A DNA stretch of 64,000 nt from Chamaea fasciata. Taxonomy: Eukaryota > Chordata > Aves > Passeriformes > Sylviidae. The translations under genes and the position numbers were made by a program. The notes beneath the pieces are model-generated. The model searched no databases. It was not told where the DNA came from and saw only the letters and a program-made list of their open reading frames with translations. Numbering within the stretch: the first letter of the stretch is position 1; the number at the start of each line of letters is the position of its first letter. Shown one piece after another: positions 13,801-63,057 of the stretch. The stretch is from the NCBI GenBank assembly GCA_029207755.1, contig JARCOQ010000005.1, positions 59,779,414-59,843,413 of the forward strand, in the 5' to 3' direction.

Positions 13801-16800
13801 CAGATGTAATAATTAAATATGCCTTAAGAAGTGAGAGGAATGTTAAGCAAGGTGAAAATTACTTACTTTCGTAACCAGAATGGTATTAAAGTTTTACTAA
13901 ACATTTTTCAGTTTTCAATTAGAAACGGAAAATTCCAAAGTGGGAAAACCCCCCCCACATTGTTTTAAAATACATGAATAACATCAAAGGTCACTTTCCA
14001 TAAAGATAAAGGTAACCCCCCCTCTTTAATGTCCTTTGCTCTCAGAGTTCCAAATCTTAAATTTGTCTGCTCAAAAGAGAATGTGGTAAACTCTTACTGT
14101 CAGATGAACTAAGTGGACACAACGGGAGGCAGCAGAGGCCCTGAGCAGGTATTCAACATTTGACACAGTACTTGCTATTACAAGGTGACAGACCAACTGT
14201 CCATCCTGTGGCCCAGAAGAGAACCCAGTTCCACAGGCTTGAAAGCCAAGAGTAAAGGTCACCTTTGCTCCTGCTGTGTCTTCCAAACGTGTTCAATCTT
14301 CTGGTTACTGGTTTTGAGCGAGGCTTTTGTATACATTTCTAATCGCTTCCTCTTAGCTAAGAGAGCCTTGTTAATGTCAGCTGAAAGTCAAAGAATATTT
14401 AGAAATTAGGCATACTGGATACATTGTGCCATGTGTTAAAAAGGCTGATCAGTTACACTCTGGAGAAGCAAATGAGGTGTGTTCTAGTGACAAGAAGCTC
14501 GTGATCTGAACTGATGTGCTGAATGTCCCTCAGCCTGCTGGTGGCACTGGTGTGAGCACTGCTTTCTTTACGCCCCTCAACGCCCCAACCAACACCTGTT
14601 TCACAGTCATATGCAAATTTCTTGAATTTCAGAAATAAATTAAGGTTAGTACGTGGTTACTGTCCCGGTGAACATACTGAATAAATGAGTAATTATTTTT
14701 ATACTTCAGAGAGACAGTACTTTTTACGTATTAACATAAGTTACAGTGTTTCACTTCAATTTACATTTGCAGATTTATCAAGTCACAGCTTAAGATTAAT
14801 AGAGTAATTTCTTTTCCTTCTTGCTACAGATTTCAGAGTCCAACCTCTGTAATTTGCTGAGGCATCTGCCTCTGCTAATGCCAAACCCACTATTTTGTGC
14901 AGACAGCATCCTCTCTCTGATCCATTCATTTTCCCTCCTTTCATCCTTCCTTTCGTTTTTTGAGTCTTAAATTACAAGCAAACTTTTTAACATTTAAATC
15001 CTCCTCTTATCTGAAAAGCCAGATCTCTAATACCATTCTAATATATAATACAGAATACGTAATTTTGTGACAGCCAGAAGTTCTAATTTGTGGAGTAAGG
15101 AGTTACTTAAGTTCCTCTTTCACCTTAAACTTCACAGGCAAGCAATGACTCTGTACAGGTTTCTTTTCTTATATACAATGAAAGTATTACTCAGTTATTG
15201 AGTGTGTAATGCTGGCATTAAGATGGTTTTCCTTCGTTCCATGGCTTTTTGATGTTTCTTACTCTGTGATGGTTATTGTACATTCTTTACAAGTTAAAAG
15301 TGTTTTTTCTCCAATCAGTCACTATCTAGAGTTCAGCTGGTAATTTAACTAGGTAAAGCCACTTGAGGATCTGATTATGACCACACTAAATCCTGCTAAG
15401 TGACACACACAAATCTCTCTTCACTGGATGACTGGCATTACTTACCCTTGTAACCTGGCTGTTCTAGAAACTCGTCTCCCTTCTGACTGCTGAAATGTTC
15501 TTACCTGCTGCTTCCCTGTTCTCTAGATTTCTGGAAGTGCTAAGTACAGACTGCTCTCTCATTCTATCACAACTAAATTATTATAAATAACTATATTATT
15601 ACAACTAAACTCCACTTCCAAAATTGCTTGTCTAGAATTAAAACTATTTGTTCTCCTTTGCTATTTATATTAACATTTACATTGCCCTTTTTTTCTCAGT
15701 CAAGTCCTGCCATCCCCAGTATCCTTTGTCAGTGTAACAAAAAGCTAAATGAGACCAAAAGCAAACTGCTGTTGTCCCTTTCCTCTACAATATATTTGTC
15801 TTATATTTATTGTAAAATTAGAATTAATTATACAAAGCATTAATGCATCTTTCCTTTTTGCCTTTGTAATCATCTACACTTACAAGCTGTGACTCATTAA
15901 AATGCAGTTATTGCCTCCTCTTCTTTCCCTTTGCTCTCCTTAGCTGTAACTTTTTTGTTTTTTCCTGAAAACTGGCTTTATTCAGAAATGCTGAAAAATC
16001 CTACAAAACCTGGTCATTTTATGTAAGTCTTGAAAGTTATTTTATGGTAAGCAACTACTTTCAACTCTGCAACTTTTTTAAAATTATCATTTATTAGAAT
16101 ATAAATGTACTTACCTCCAAATCTCTCCAACATATTCTGCACTTCACCCCTACAAAATGGAGTTTGAGATTTTTATTTGCCCATTTTCTGACTTTAGAGT
16201 AAGACCTGTTGAATATGCTTAAAATTAATTTTATTCACATGCCTATTACTTTGAAGCAGTGACAGAACTGCCACTGCCATAAGATAATTATATTCCTTGT
16301 CTCCTCCTGTGAAAGTTTTTTTTTTCCAGACTAATCTGCTCTTAAAAAAAAAATCTAGTCTATTAGCTTACTCCCCAGAAAAGAGGCACTATTAGGCATT
16401 TAAAAGGTCTTGAGTGAGGGCAGTCAATAAATAAAATTAATCATTCCCTATAACAAAGAAAACAAAAAGGGTATTTGGAACACCAAATGAAAACAAGTCC
16501 ATCTCAGTCAGCATGACTGGCACAGTAAAAATATCCAAGGCAAATAATATCAGAGTTGTTTTTACAGCATCTTTATGATAACACCAGTGTGTGTAAGGCA
16601 GTGTAACAATACAGTAAAAACAGTATTTTCAACTTAACAGATATAACGTGCTTGAAAACTATTTCAGCTTGTACTTTTTAGTTACATTTACTCTGCCCAT
16701 GAATATTAAATTTTATAAGATCTATCTGTAAAAAGAATTTATTTTTCATGCAGTATTTGGATCATTTATGCTACTAATCGTATCTTCAAGCAACTAAAAT

Positions 16801-17874
16801 GAGAAGAAAAAAATTAATGGAATTTAATGAAACTATCAACAATCCAGAAGAAAACAATCTTTTAAAAGAAACAAAAATTTGTAAGAACACACAAATATAT
16901 CAAATTTTTCTGCATGCTAAAAAAGAATCTACAAAGAAACTGAAGAATTGTAGTATAAAAATTGCATTATTTCAAAATGCTACATTTTCTTTTTTTACCT
17001 GCAAGTACTGTATTATCTATCACCCAAAGCAAAAAGAAGCATAGTGAATAACTGAGGTTGGTACCTATTTAAGACCTGCTTATTTTGGAAAAAGCCCCCA
17101 AACATCTAGCCTTACCCCACATCATCTGCAACGTGAGTAGTCACCAGAGGTCGTTTCTTTCCGTGCTTGTCCATTACTGGTATGTCACCTTAATAAGAAT
17201 GGTTTTTAGAAATACTTACAAAAATACATTTTAAAAGTGTAATTACTTTTCTGTAATGCCATTTCCCTGACCCTGTCCCATCAGTAACACAGGCAGCTCC
17301 TGTAACTTTGAGTCTGGAGCTGACAGATTGTAGTGAATTATTGTGCAAGGCCAGATTGGAGCTGGCACTGCTTTGAGTTCTCTACCCTGGTCCCAAACAG
17401 TTTTACTTTCTCTGTGCACTACTACCAACTGTCCCTTACTTCCAACTCACAATACAGCAACCATCAGACAGCTAAAAAGAACATAAAAATTATAAAGTCC
17501 CATCTGAATTTTACTGTAAAATAGGTACTGTAATTCTGTACCTTTAAAAAGCAAAACTACAAAGAGATATATTGTTTTGGAAATTACCAATCAAAATGAC
17601 ACAGTAGGAGCCTGGTGGTCTCAGGCATTATGAACCATGCTTTGCTCAGTCCCTGGTTGACTCAGTTGTTCTTCCCTTCTATTCATAGTCACAAACATGA
17701 TAAAATCCACATTTTACAAATATGCAAAAAAGTCACATAAGAACCTTCTCTAATATCTTCCTCTGATCCACTCAGTTCTTTTCTTTCCTCCTCAAAGTCA
17801 TAAGCTGGTATGGTCTGATCTTCCTGTGCTGCTTTACCAGCTTTTCCTCCATGCTTTCTTCCTGATGGTGCCAT
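10895..17874 (-). CDS. SYCP3: Synaptonemal complex protein 3
   Basis: Structural protein of the meiotic chromosome axis; its coiled-coil core tetramerises into fibres that compact chromosome loops in meiotic prophase. Eight coding exons, in transcript order: 17874-17745, 17188-17116, 16149-16115, 14380-14263, 13313-13214, 12459-12361, 11188-11084 and 10948-10895. They total 714 nt, 237 aa plus stop, against 236 in human. The start [14 protein letters not shown] sits in a strong context (CTCACCATGG). The N-terminus is acidic with the conserved [16 protein letters not shown]. Then come a basic KHGKKRP patch, [15 protein letters not shown], and a long charged coiled coil from about residue 70, including QKAEEQEEK and [15 protein letters not shown]. 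It ends in the conserved RKSLQSMLF needed for fibre assembly. Frame is kept at all seven junctions. The first coding exon has a weak donor. Confidence 0.96.
12027..12178 (+). repeat. CR1 LINE fragment, plus strand
   Basis: Typical CR1 sequence from near the end of the reverse-transcriptase region: CACACCTGGAGTGCCAGGTC, then GGGAGACATGGACATACAGG, AGCCCAGCAAAGGGTTGTGA and TGTGAGGAAAG. It sits in the SYCP3 intron between exons 12459-12361 and 11188-11084. The 97-aa minus-strand frame over it is chance. Confidence 0.8.
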
Positions 17875-17891
17875 GGTGAGATCTTTTCCTA
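17875..17891 (-). other. SYCP3: SYCP3 5' UTR part of first coding exon
   Basis: Seventeen bases precede the ATG after a good acceptor (CTACTGTTTCAG on the minus strand). This means the start codon lies in exon 2 or later and a non-coding exon lies upstream. Confidence 0.6.
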
Positions 17892-18650
17892 CTGAAACAG
17901 TAGACTGTATTTGTGACACAACTTCCCCCATCATAAATTGAAAACAAACATGTTTTCATGCCTATATGGAGCTATTATGGGTCTTCAACAGGTTGCACCT
18001 GTAAAGATATGCAAGCAGTCAAACTGGTTTAGTTTTGAGGTATTCCACAGCATTACCTATCAGTGATGCTTTTAAGAACATGCTAACAAAATGCCAGGGC
18101 TATTAGGAACATACTTGATTCTGCTGAAAAAAAAAGATAAATTATCCATTTTCTTAAGATGCCTGCCAGCTTAGCTTCCATAAGGTTTATTACATGCTTT
18201 GTCATATCCAGTACTGCATTCCCCAAAAGCTATGCCAGTATTCTACTGTTCAAAATAGAGAAATGATAAACCATAGAGAACAATGTGATTCTACAAGCCA
18301 TCCCACACTGTAAAGACAAATATACATAAGCTTATGCCGTTTCATAAAGTCCTGGGCAACTTCCAGGTTCTGATTTGTCTTTCCTTATAGCTATTACACC
18401 TCTGCATTCTGTAATGTAAATAATGTCATTTCTACACTGGCAAACATTTTTACACTCTTAAAAAAAAATTAATTTATTTACTTCAGTGAACCTCTCATTC
18501 TAGACACAATCCAACACAGCCAGAAATATCAGTAGGTTTTCTACTAGCCAGGGCAGAGACAGATCTGAAAATTCAGTTCACACATGGAAATTGAGGACTG
18601 TGAGGTCCCCCCAACATTATCAACTCTCACACACCTCAGTTTCCTATTTC

Positions 18651-18736
18651 TGGTTTGGTGGTGGTTTTTTTAGGTGGTTGTTTGTTTGTTTGGTTTGGGT
18701 TTTTGTTTTGGTTTGGTTTTTTTTTATTTTTTAACT
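18651..18736 (+). repeat. GT-rich low-complexity tract
   Basis: Runs of GTTT and GGTTTGGTTTT (TTGTTTGTTTGTTTGG and similar) ending in a T10 run. It lies in the inferred 5' non-coding intron of SYCP3. The 75-aa Phe/Trp/Gly-rich frame over it is low-complexity translation. Confidence 0.75.
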
Positions 18737-19315
18737 TTAGTTATTTGTCAATAGCTGTGAAAATGTTTTTAAATCACAAATTCCATGGATCTGTACAAAC
18801 ATGGCCATACTATGCTAAGGAAGGAACAGTACTTTTTAATACCGCGCTTTTTCTGAGGTTGATGCTTCTCTATCTTCTCTAGTATGAAGAATTTTAGATT
18901 CCACAAGTGTCTTGAAAAAAAAGTGTCTTTATTGACTGGGAAATCAAAAGCCCTTGCATTAGAATTATCCTCAAATGAGAGAAAATCGTCAAGACTTAAT
19001 CTGCTTTTTGACTACTGATTGCTGAGGACATGATGTAAGGAGGAGATGCTGGTCCATAGTGTCTGTCCCTGTGCTGTCAAGTCACTTTAACTTTGAACTG
19101 CAAGCATCTGTTTTATCAGACGTACAGACGCTTTTCTTTGTACTAAAAATCAGTTTACAAAGAAGAACTTCTGAAGTCCCCCTCAGGCAGGTGCAAAACA
19201 ACCCTCACAAGCCCACGCAGTCCTTGCCTATCCCGTGCGGGTACCTGTTCTAGCCGATCTGAGTGTCTTCAATCCACAGCCGTCTATTTTAACAGCCATT
19301 TTTAGAGAAACTCAC

Positions 19316-19625
19316 CTGTTTTTTGCCCACCGCGCCCCAGAAAGATATTAAACAAACCGGTGCTCGTCTGAATTTCCCGTGCGGGGCTTTTCGCCGCGGG
19401 GACCCACCTCAGAACAGCAAGGGAGACCCGGGCCCTGAGCCGCGCCGTGAGGGCACTCCGAGGCGGCAGCGCCCGGGCTCCCGGCAGCCGCCCGCGGCAG
19501 CAGAGAGAAGGCGGCGGCGCCCCGCAGCCCCTGGCTGCCCTCACGGCCGCCCCGCGGCGCCGCCTCAGCGCCTCCCGCCGCCGGGAGCGGGCGGGAGCGG
19601 GACACGGCGCCGGGCACCGTGTTAA
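19316..19625 (-). promoter_or_regulatory. SYCP3: CpG island, probable SYCP3 promoter and non-coding exon 1
   Basis: About 280 bases (19345-19620) are strongly GC- and CpG-rich in otherwise AT-rich DNA. At its lower edge, on the minus strand, is a perfect donor AACAG|GTGAGT with the exon end at 19316. That fits a non-coding first exon spliced to the acceptor at 17892. GNPTAB ends beyond it, so SYCP3 is the only gene positioned to use it. Mammalian SYCP3 likewise has a CpG-rich promoter methylated in somatic cells. The start site is not visible; open frames in the island have atypical Pro/Arg/Ala composition and are not coding. Confidence 0.6.
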
Positions 19626-20108
19626 ATTATTAAAGCTGGAAGGCTTTAAGGGAAACAGTGAGAACTTTTTTGACATAAAGAGTCATACAGATTCCTGGTT
19701 AATTTACCAATACATGTGAGCTTTCGTTGACTTTGAAAAAGAAACGGCAGACAAAACTTTCATCACGTTTTAGTTAATTTCAAAGCAAGCCAAGTATCTT
19801 ACAATACATATGCGCGTACATTTTGTACATCATCCGATTACAAAACCTTAATGCCTTTTGAATACTGCTAATACAATTAAGTGAAGATACACCACCAAAA
19901 TGTCTGCTTGAAGAGATTCGGTACCCTTTCCCACATAAAATCACACTACTCCGACATCTCAGCAAAATACAGGGCCAAACCGTTGAATTTAAAAACACCA
20001 CAGCTTTTTAAGTCAGTACAAATGTTGTTTTATGAAGTGAAACACTGCTCCCAATACTTTTCTACTTTGAAAGTTTGTTACCCATTCATATAGAGGCACT
20101 TTTGCTTT
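19626..20108. other. Spacer between SYCP3 promoter and GNPTAB 3' end
   Basis: About 480 bases of AT-rich sequence with no gene, repeat or RNA that I recognise. GNPTAB transcription runs toward SYCP3 on the same strand, so the two are head to tail less than 1 kb apart. Confidence 0.5.
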
Positions 20109-20114
20109 TTTATT
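20109..20114 (-). promoter_or_regulatory. GNPTAB: Candidate GNPTAB polyadenylation signal
   Basis: Reverse complement reads AAATAAAAAAGC, the first canonical AATAAA on the minus strand after the GNPTAB stop, giving a 3' UTR of about 0.77-0.8 kb. A later site is possible, since the human 3' UTR is longer as I recall. Confidence 0.4.
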
Positions 20115-20877
20115 TACAATGCTTGTAAAATATTTTACCTTAATCATTCTCCTTTGATTGCAACCCTCTCTTTTTAATCAAGCCAGGAAATAACATCATT
20201 TCTTTGTGTATTCTTTGGACTATAATACACCAGATATAAAATATCTTTCGAATAAATCATTAGATGTTGTTACGGTGTAATTTTTTAGTAGCATACCTTT
20301 TCTTTGAAATCCCAATTGTACACTACAAATAGGGAGATGAATTGTCACTGTGCTTTAAAGAATGTCAACATCTATAAACGTGCTCTAAATTTAAATGACA
20401 AATTACATAATTCTCAATTTTCCCCAGAGGGCTAAAAAAAGCAGCAATGACAGAAATTTGCAAAATGCTTTGGAATGCAAGATCAAGGACTTCTTTAGCT
20501 GATCCCAAACAACTTTTTCTTCCAACATTTTATCTAGTTGGCAACATCCACTGCAATAAATGCAGTTACATTTGTACAGGTAACCCTTTTTATAAAAAAG
20601 GATAACATGGCCATGAACTAAGAGTTGTAAAGTAAGATCTGTTGAAAACTGCCTATGTACAGGTGTCCTGCAATTATTTCTTGTTGTTATTTTGCATTGT
20701 GACAGCTCCAGCAGCTTTTGTATCATGAAGAGTACTGCAGAGATTCAAATGTAAGTGCATGACTTTTTTTCTTCATATCAATGTAGTTAAATGGCAAACC
20801 AGAAAAGACACTTATGAAAGACATTTAAAATGCTTAATCACAGCTTGAGGTAGACTGATCTCCAAAATAAAGCTCTT

Positions 20878-59345
<38,468 letters not shown>

Positions 59346-59580
59346 GGCCCGCCGGCGGCCGCCGCCCCGCACGGCCCGGCCCGGCCCCGCTGCCCGCGCT
59401 GCCTGCGCCAGGCGGGGCCGCCGGCCCAGCGCCCGCCCCGCTTCCGGCAGCGCCCGGCGCCGCCTGGCGGTGGCGGAGGGGCCGCGCCCCCGGCGGGCCG
59501 CGCTGAGGGAGAGGCGCTCCCGGCGGTCCCGGAGGCGGCGAATCGGCTGTTCCCGCCGCTGTGGGCTTGCGGACATCGCG

Positions 59581-61979
59581 CAGATACAGCCGAACTGCGT
59601 GCTGAGATTTAATTTGAGCAGCCCGTGCGTGTTACGGCACAGAAATGAAGTGCGGGGATGGGTTCGTGGAATGGGAATCGGCAGGCTAGAGTGGGTTGCT
59701 GATGGAGTTCTTCAAGAGCAGCTCTTGAGGGAAAAACGTAACAAGAGACAAGTTAGCGTTCAGTAGCTGACAGCACGCTCTGGATTAGGCCATGAAGTTC
59801 AGCCACCTGCATAGGACAGATGCTCTTGCTGCCACCCCTGTCAAACATGGATCAAGCAAGGCGCCGCTGGTGGCCTGAGCAGAATGATGGGGTGTCAGAG
59901 GCCTGCAAGAGGCCCTGCATAGCTGCACCTGTCTCTGTAGTCTATCCCTGCATCAGAAGGCCTTCTAAGTATTTCTTAAAACTTTTCAGAGTGGCAAACA
60001 TCATCCTTGTGATCTTATATTTCCTGTGTGAAGTAACAATGCCTGACCCTTTCCAGAACTTTGCCCCAGTACATTTACACAGTGGTGGTGTGGGAGGACT
60101 ACAGCTGGCTGCACTTTAAAAAATGTCCAAGAGGGCATGCGGCTCTTCCACACATCTCTCCCAAGTCACTGAGCCCTTCTCCAATTTACTTTTTAGTGTC
60201 ACAGCTTTTTGTCTTTCTCCAGGGTTAGAGGAAAGCTCATGCTCTTACAAACAATTTGGTGGGTGAAGGTAAGAATGTTAACGTCTTTGAAATGGGGCTT
60301 AATGTCCCAACTGACTCTGGGCAGCAGGTTTGTTGAAGAGCCTAGACAGCTTGGCTCCTGAAACAGACTGCACAAGCCTGAGTTTCTGAACTTTGCGGTA
60401 AAATAGAAGTTCAAGGGGGAATATGTGGTAGGTGGTTCTGGAAGGCTGTACTTTCCCTGTGCCTCAGCCAGTGGGGAAAGGAAAAGGGCAACATGTGGCC
60501 AGGAGTTTAGGCTGAAAGGAGCCAGTGTCCTTCAAAACCTCGAGAGAGAAAACCCCGCAGGTGTTTCCCCCAATGGACCCTCTTTATTTGAAAAAAGTTG
60601 CAGGGCTCCTCTGTCTTCTTTTTGGACACAAACCTCTGGTGTTTGCGGATTTTTCTGGCAATGGGCCATGGGACAGGATGGTGAACTTGCCAGGGGTCCA
60701 GGCCCTGCAGAGCCTCAGAGCCCACCTCATAGTGCTGTGTTTCTCCTCCTTAAGGTGTGTTATGAGCCTGATAATACTTATTTAGCCCTTTGTGATAACC
60801 CAGCCTTCCAGTCTTGGGGCACAGAAGACTCTGGCTAAACTCTTCTCTCCTTCACATGTTCTCACCCATGTGCTGAAGTACTACTCTAGGGGAATATAAT
60901 CTTTACATATTCCCTCACCTGCCCCTCCTGCTCAAGCACTGTGCAGTTATTATTGAACTATTATTACTCAGCTATTATTACTGGCTAGCAGCATCTCTTT
61001 ACCACCACCTACAACACTGTGCCAGCAGTACCAGTGATGGCCTGGTATTCTGAGTCAGTAGACTGAGGTTTTCATTGAGAACTGAGGTATTGCACATATG
61101 CAGATCATGAGAAAAAACCCTGTTTCTGGTCAAAAAAAATCTATTTCTGGTCAAAAATCCAATATAAATGCAGAAATGAAACTGAAACCATGCTGAAAAG
61201 ATGAAGCTGAGAGCTATATCACCAATGTAAAGCAGAAAACCAGTCAGGAGAAGCTGAATTACTTCAAGACCTAGATTAATAATTAGTATGAAGTGTGAGA
61301 TGATACATTTATACAGACTAATAATTATTTCCATATGATACCAATGTGATAAAGCTGTCAAAATTCACATAATAATCTTTAAATTATTTTATAAAGTGTC
61401 AGACAAAGCATACCATTAGACACAGAGATAAGAAAAGTTGCTGAACAAATTATGATGACACTATATCTGTTCTTTCTTGTAGAATACTTTTATTCAAGGA
61501 ATATATATTTAAACTGAAGTAGGTGCATGAAAAGGAAAAACCAGATCCTTCTTTCTAAAAAGATACTAAAAGGTTTTGACTTGTTTGCATCACAGAAATG
61601 GAGATCAGAAACTTACTTAAACTAAATGCAGTACTGTCACCAGGTTAAAACAAAACACAGGAAAACCCAAAGCAAAGCAAACAAAAAAACAAAACAAAAC
61701 AACCCCCCCAAAAAAAACAAACAAAAGCACAAACAACAACAACAACAACAACAACAACAGCAACAACACAAAAAGGAGACAAAATCATGTTCTGGAATAT
61801 ATTTCAAATAGGAATAGCAGGAATATTTATCAAGCCTTGAGAGACAGCCTAACCAGCTTGTGGCAGGAAACAGGACCTTATATTCCAGATGTGTCCCTTT
61901 ATTCCATTTTGCCATGGACTCATAGGCTCTTCCCATCTTCAGTCCATCAAAGTTTTAATTATTCCGGATAAATGAGGTT
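59581..61979. other. Intergenic region upstream of GNPTAB
   Basis: No exon with recognisable homology on either strand. In human the next gene on this side is DRAM1, transcribed away from GNPTAB; none of its exons was recognised here. Open frames of 99-137 codons (59820-60119, 60425-60838 plus) show no family features. A short duplicated TTTCTGGTCAAAAA unit occurs near 61118-61160. Confidence 0.5.
61732..61768 (+). repeat. (AAC)n microsatellite
   Basis: About twelve CAA/AAC units with one AGC interruption, preceded by A/C-rich low-complexity sequence from 61677. The poly-Gln or poly-Cys frames over it are translation of the repeat. Confidence 0.9.
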
Positions 61980-62344
61980 GTTTGGTCTGGAGAAGAGGAG
62001 GCTCAGGTGGGACCTCATTGCTCTCAACAGTAATCTGAAAGGATGTTGTAGTGAGTTGGGAGCTGACCTCTTCTGCCAAAGTCTCAGGTGAAAGGGTGAG
62101 AGGAAATGGCCTCAAGTTGTGCCAGGGGAGGTTTAGATTTGTTATTAGGAAAAAAAAAATCACTGAATGACTGGTCAGGCACTGGAATGATTTGCACAGG
62201 GATGTGTTAGGATCACTGCCTCTGGAAGCGTTCAAGAGGCGTCTGAATGTGGCACCTGAGGATGCATTTTAGGAGTGATTATGCTGGGTTGATGGTTGAA
62301 CTGGATGATTTTTAAGGTCTCTTCCAGCCTTGATGATTCTGTGA
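61980..62344 (+). repeat. CR1 LINE 3' end, plus strand
   Basis: Starts in the classic CR1 segment GGTCTGGAGAAGAGGAGGCT, continues with ACCTCATTGCTCTC, GTAGTGAGTTGGGAGCTGAC, AGGAAATGGCCTCAAGTTGT and GCCAGGGGAGGTTTAGA, and ends at GGTTGAACTGGATGATTTTT, AAGGTCTCTTCCAGCC, GATGATTCTGTGA. The 3' terminal repeat is preserved. The 98-aa minus frame here is a shadow. Confidence 0.93.
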
Positions 62345-62467
62345 AAGGCATGGAATATGGATGAAAACAAGGCCACCCTCAGCTTGCTAATTAATGGCAA
62401 GCTATTAAAGTAGGCATAGCAAATGCAGGCTCAAATACCTTTTGAGACAATCTATCAAAGTTGCTGG

Positions 62468-63053
62468 TGTAGAGAATAAATTGTTAGAAAGTTGATACAA
62501 AGTTATAAGTTGGTTGGGTGAGTTTATTGCCTTGGGGTAAATTCCCTTACCGTTGGGTATGGCCCCCACCGCTCCAGTCTCCTCCAAGACGGTGAATCAC
62601 CCAAGACCATGAGGAGGAGGATGACATCACCTAGTATTCAAATGTCAGATTCCCATGGGAAATATTAGGAGAGAATACTAGGGGAGAGGGAATTTGCCAA
62701 GTGGAGACCCCTAGAAACAACAAGCCATGAGCCACTGTGCAGGTAAAGGGCTGAAGGAACCCTTCTAACCAGAAGGGACATTGGACGACATCAAAGCTCT
62801 AGCCAGGGCTCCTCGCCTTCGTCACCCTAACCTAAGTGAGTGAGGAGTGACATGGGGACCCTGAACCTGAAACCAGCAGGTGTCTTCATGAGGACTCCTG
62901 TGAGGGTGGAAGGCCCAGATCTGCTGGACTACAGAGCTGACATCCTCCATGCCATATCAGGAGCAGCAGTGATGTGTGCACACCTTACCTTTCCCATACC
63001 ATTTCTAATAAAGCTGAAAACACTAAGGAGTTGGTCTCCTAGCATTCATAACA
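62468..63053 (+). mobile_element. Candidate solo LTR of an endogenous retrovirus
   Basis: A 586-bp segment starts TGTAG and ends CATAACA (TGT...ACA ends). It is flanked on both sides by CTGG (62464-62467 and 63054-63057), a possible 4-bp target-site duplication. A polyadenylation signal AATAAA lies at 63007-63012, 41 bases before the end, as in an R-U5 region. No gag, pol or env sequence is adjacent, so it would be a solo LTR. The repeat family is not known to me and a 4-bp duplication can occur by chance. Confidence 0.4.
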
Positions 63054-63057
63054 CTGG

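Noticed and set aside
17875..17934. Upstream SYCP3 start (20 codons, MMGEVVSQ...) in frame with MAPSG
   Set aside because: The extension crosses the acceptor TTTCAG at 17892 and so is intronic; MAPSG has the strong start context and matches the family.
60425..60838. 137-codon plus-strand frame upstream of GNPTAB
   Set aside because: Longest frame in this intergenic stretch, but no recognisable domain, no splice context and no matching gene in the conserved neighbourhood.
61626..61811. Poly-glutamine / poly-cysteine coding frames
   Set aside because: Direct translation of the (AAC)n microsatellite and flanking A/C-rich DNA.
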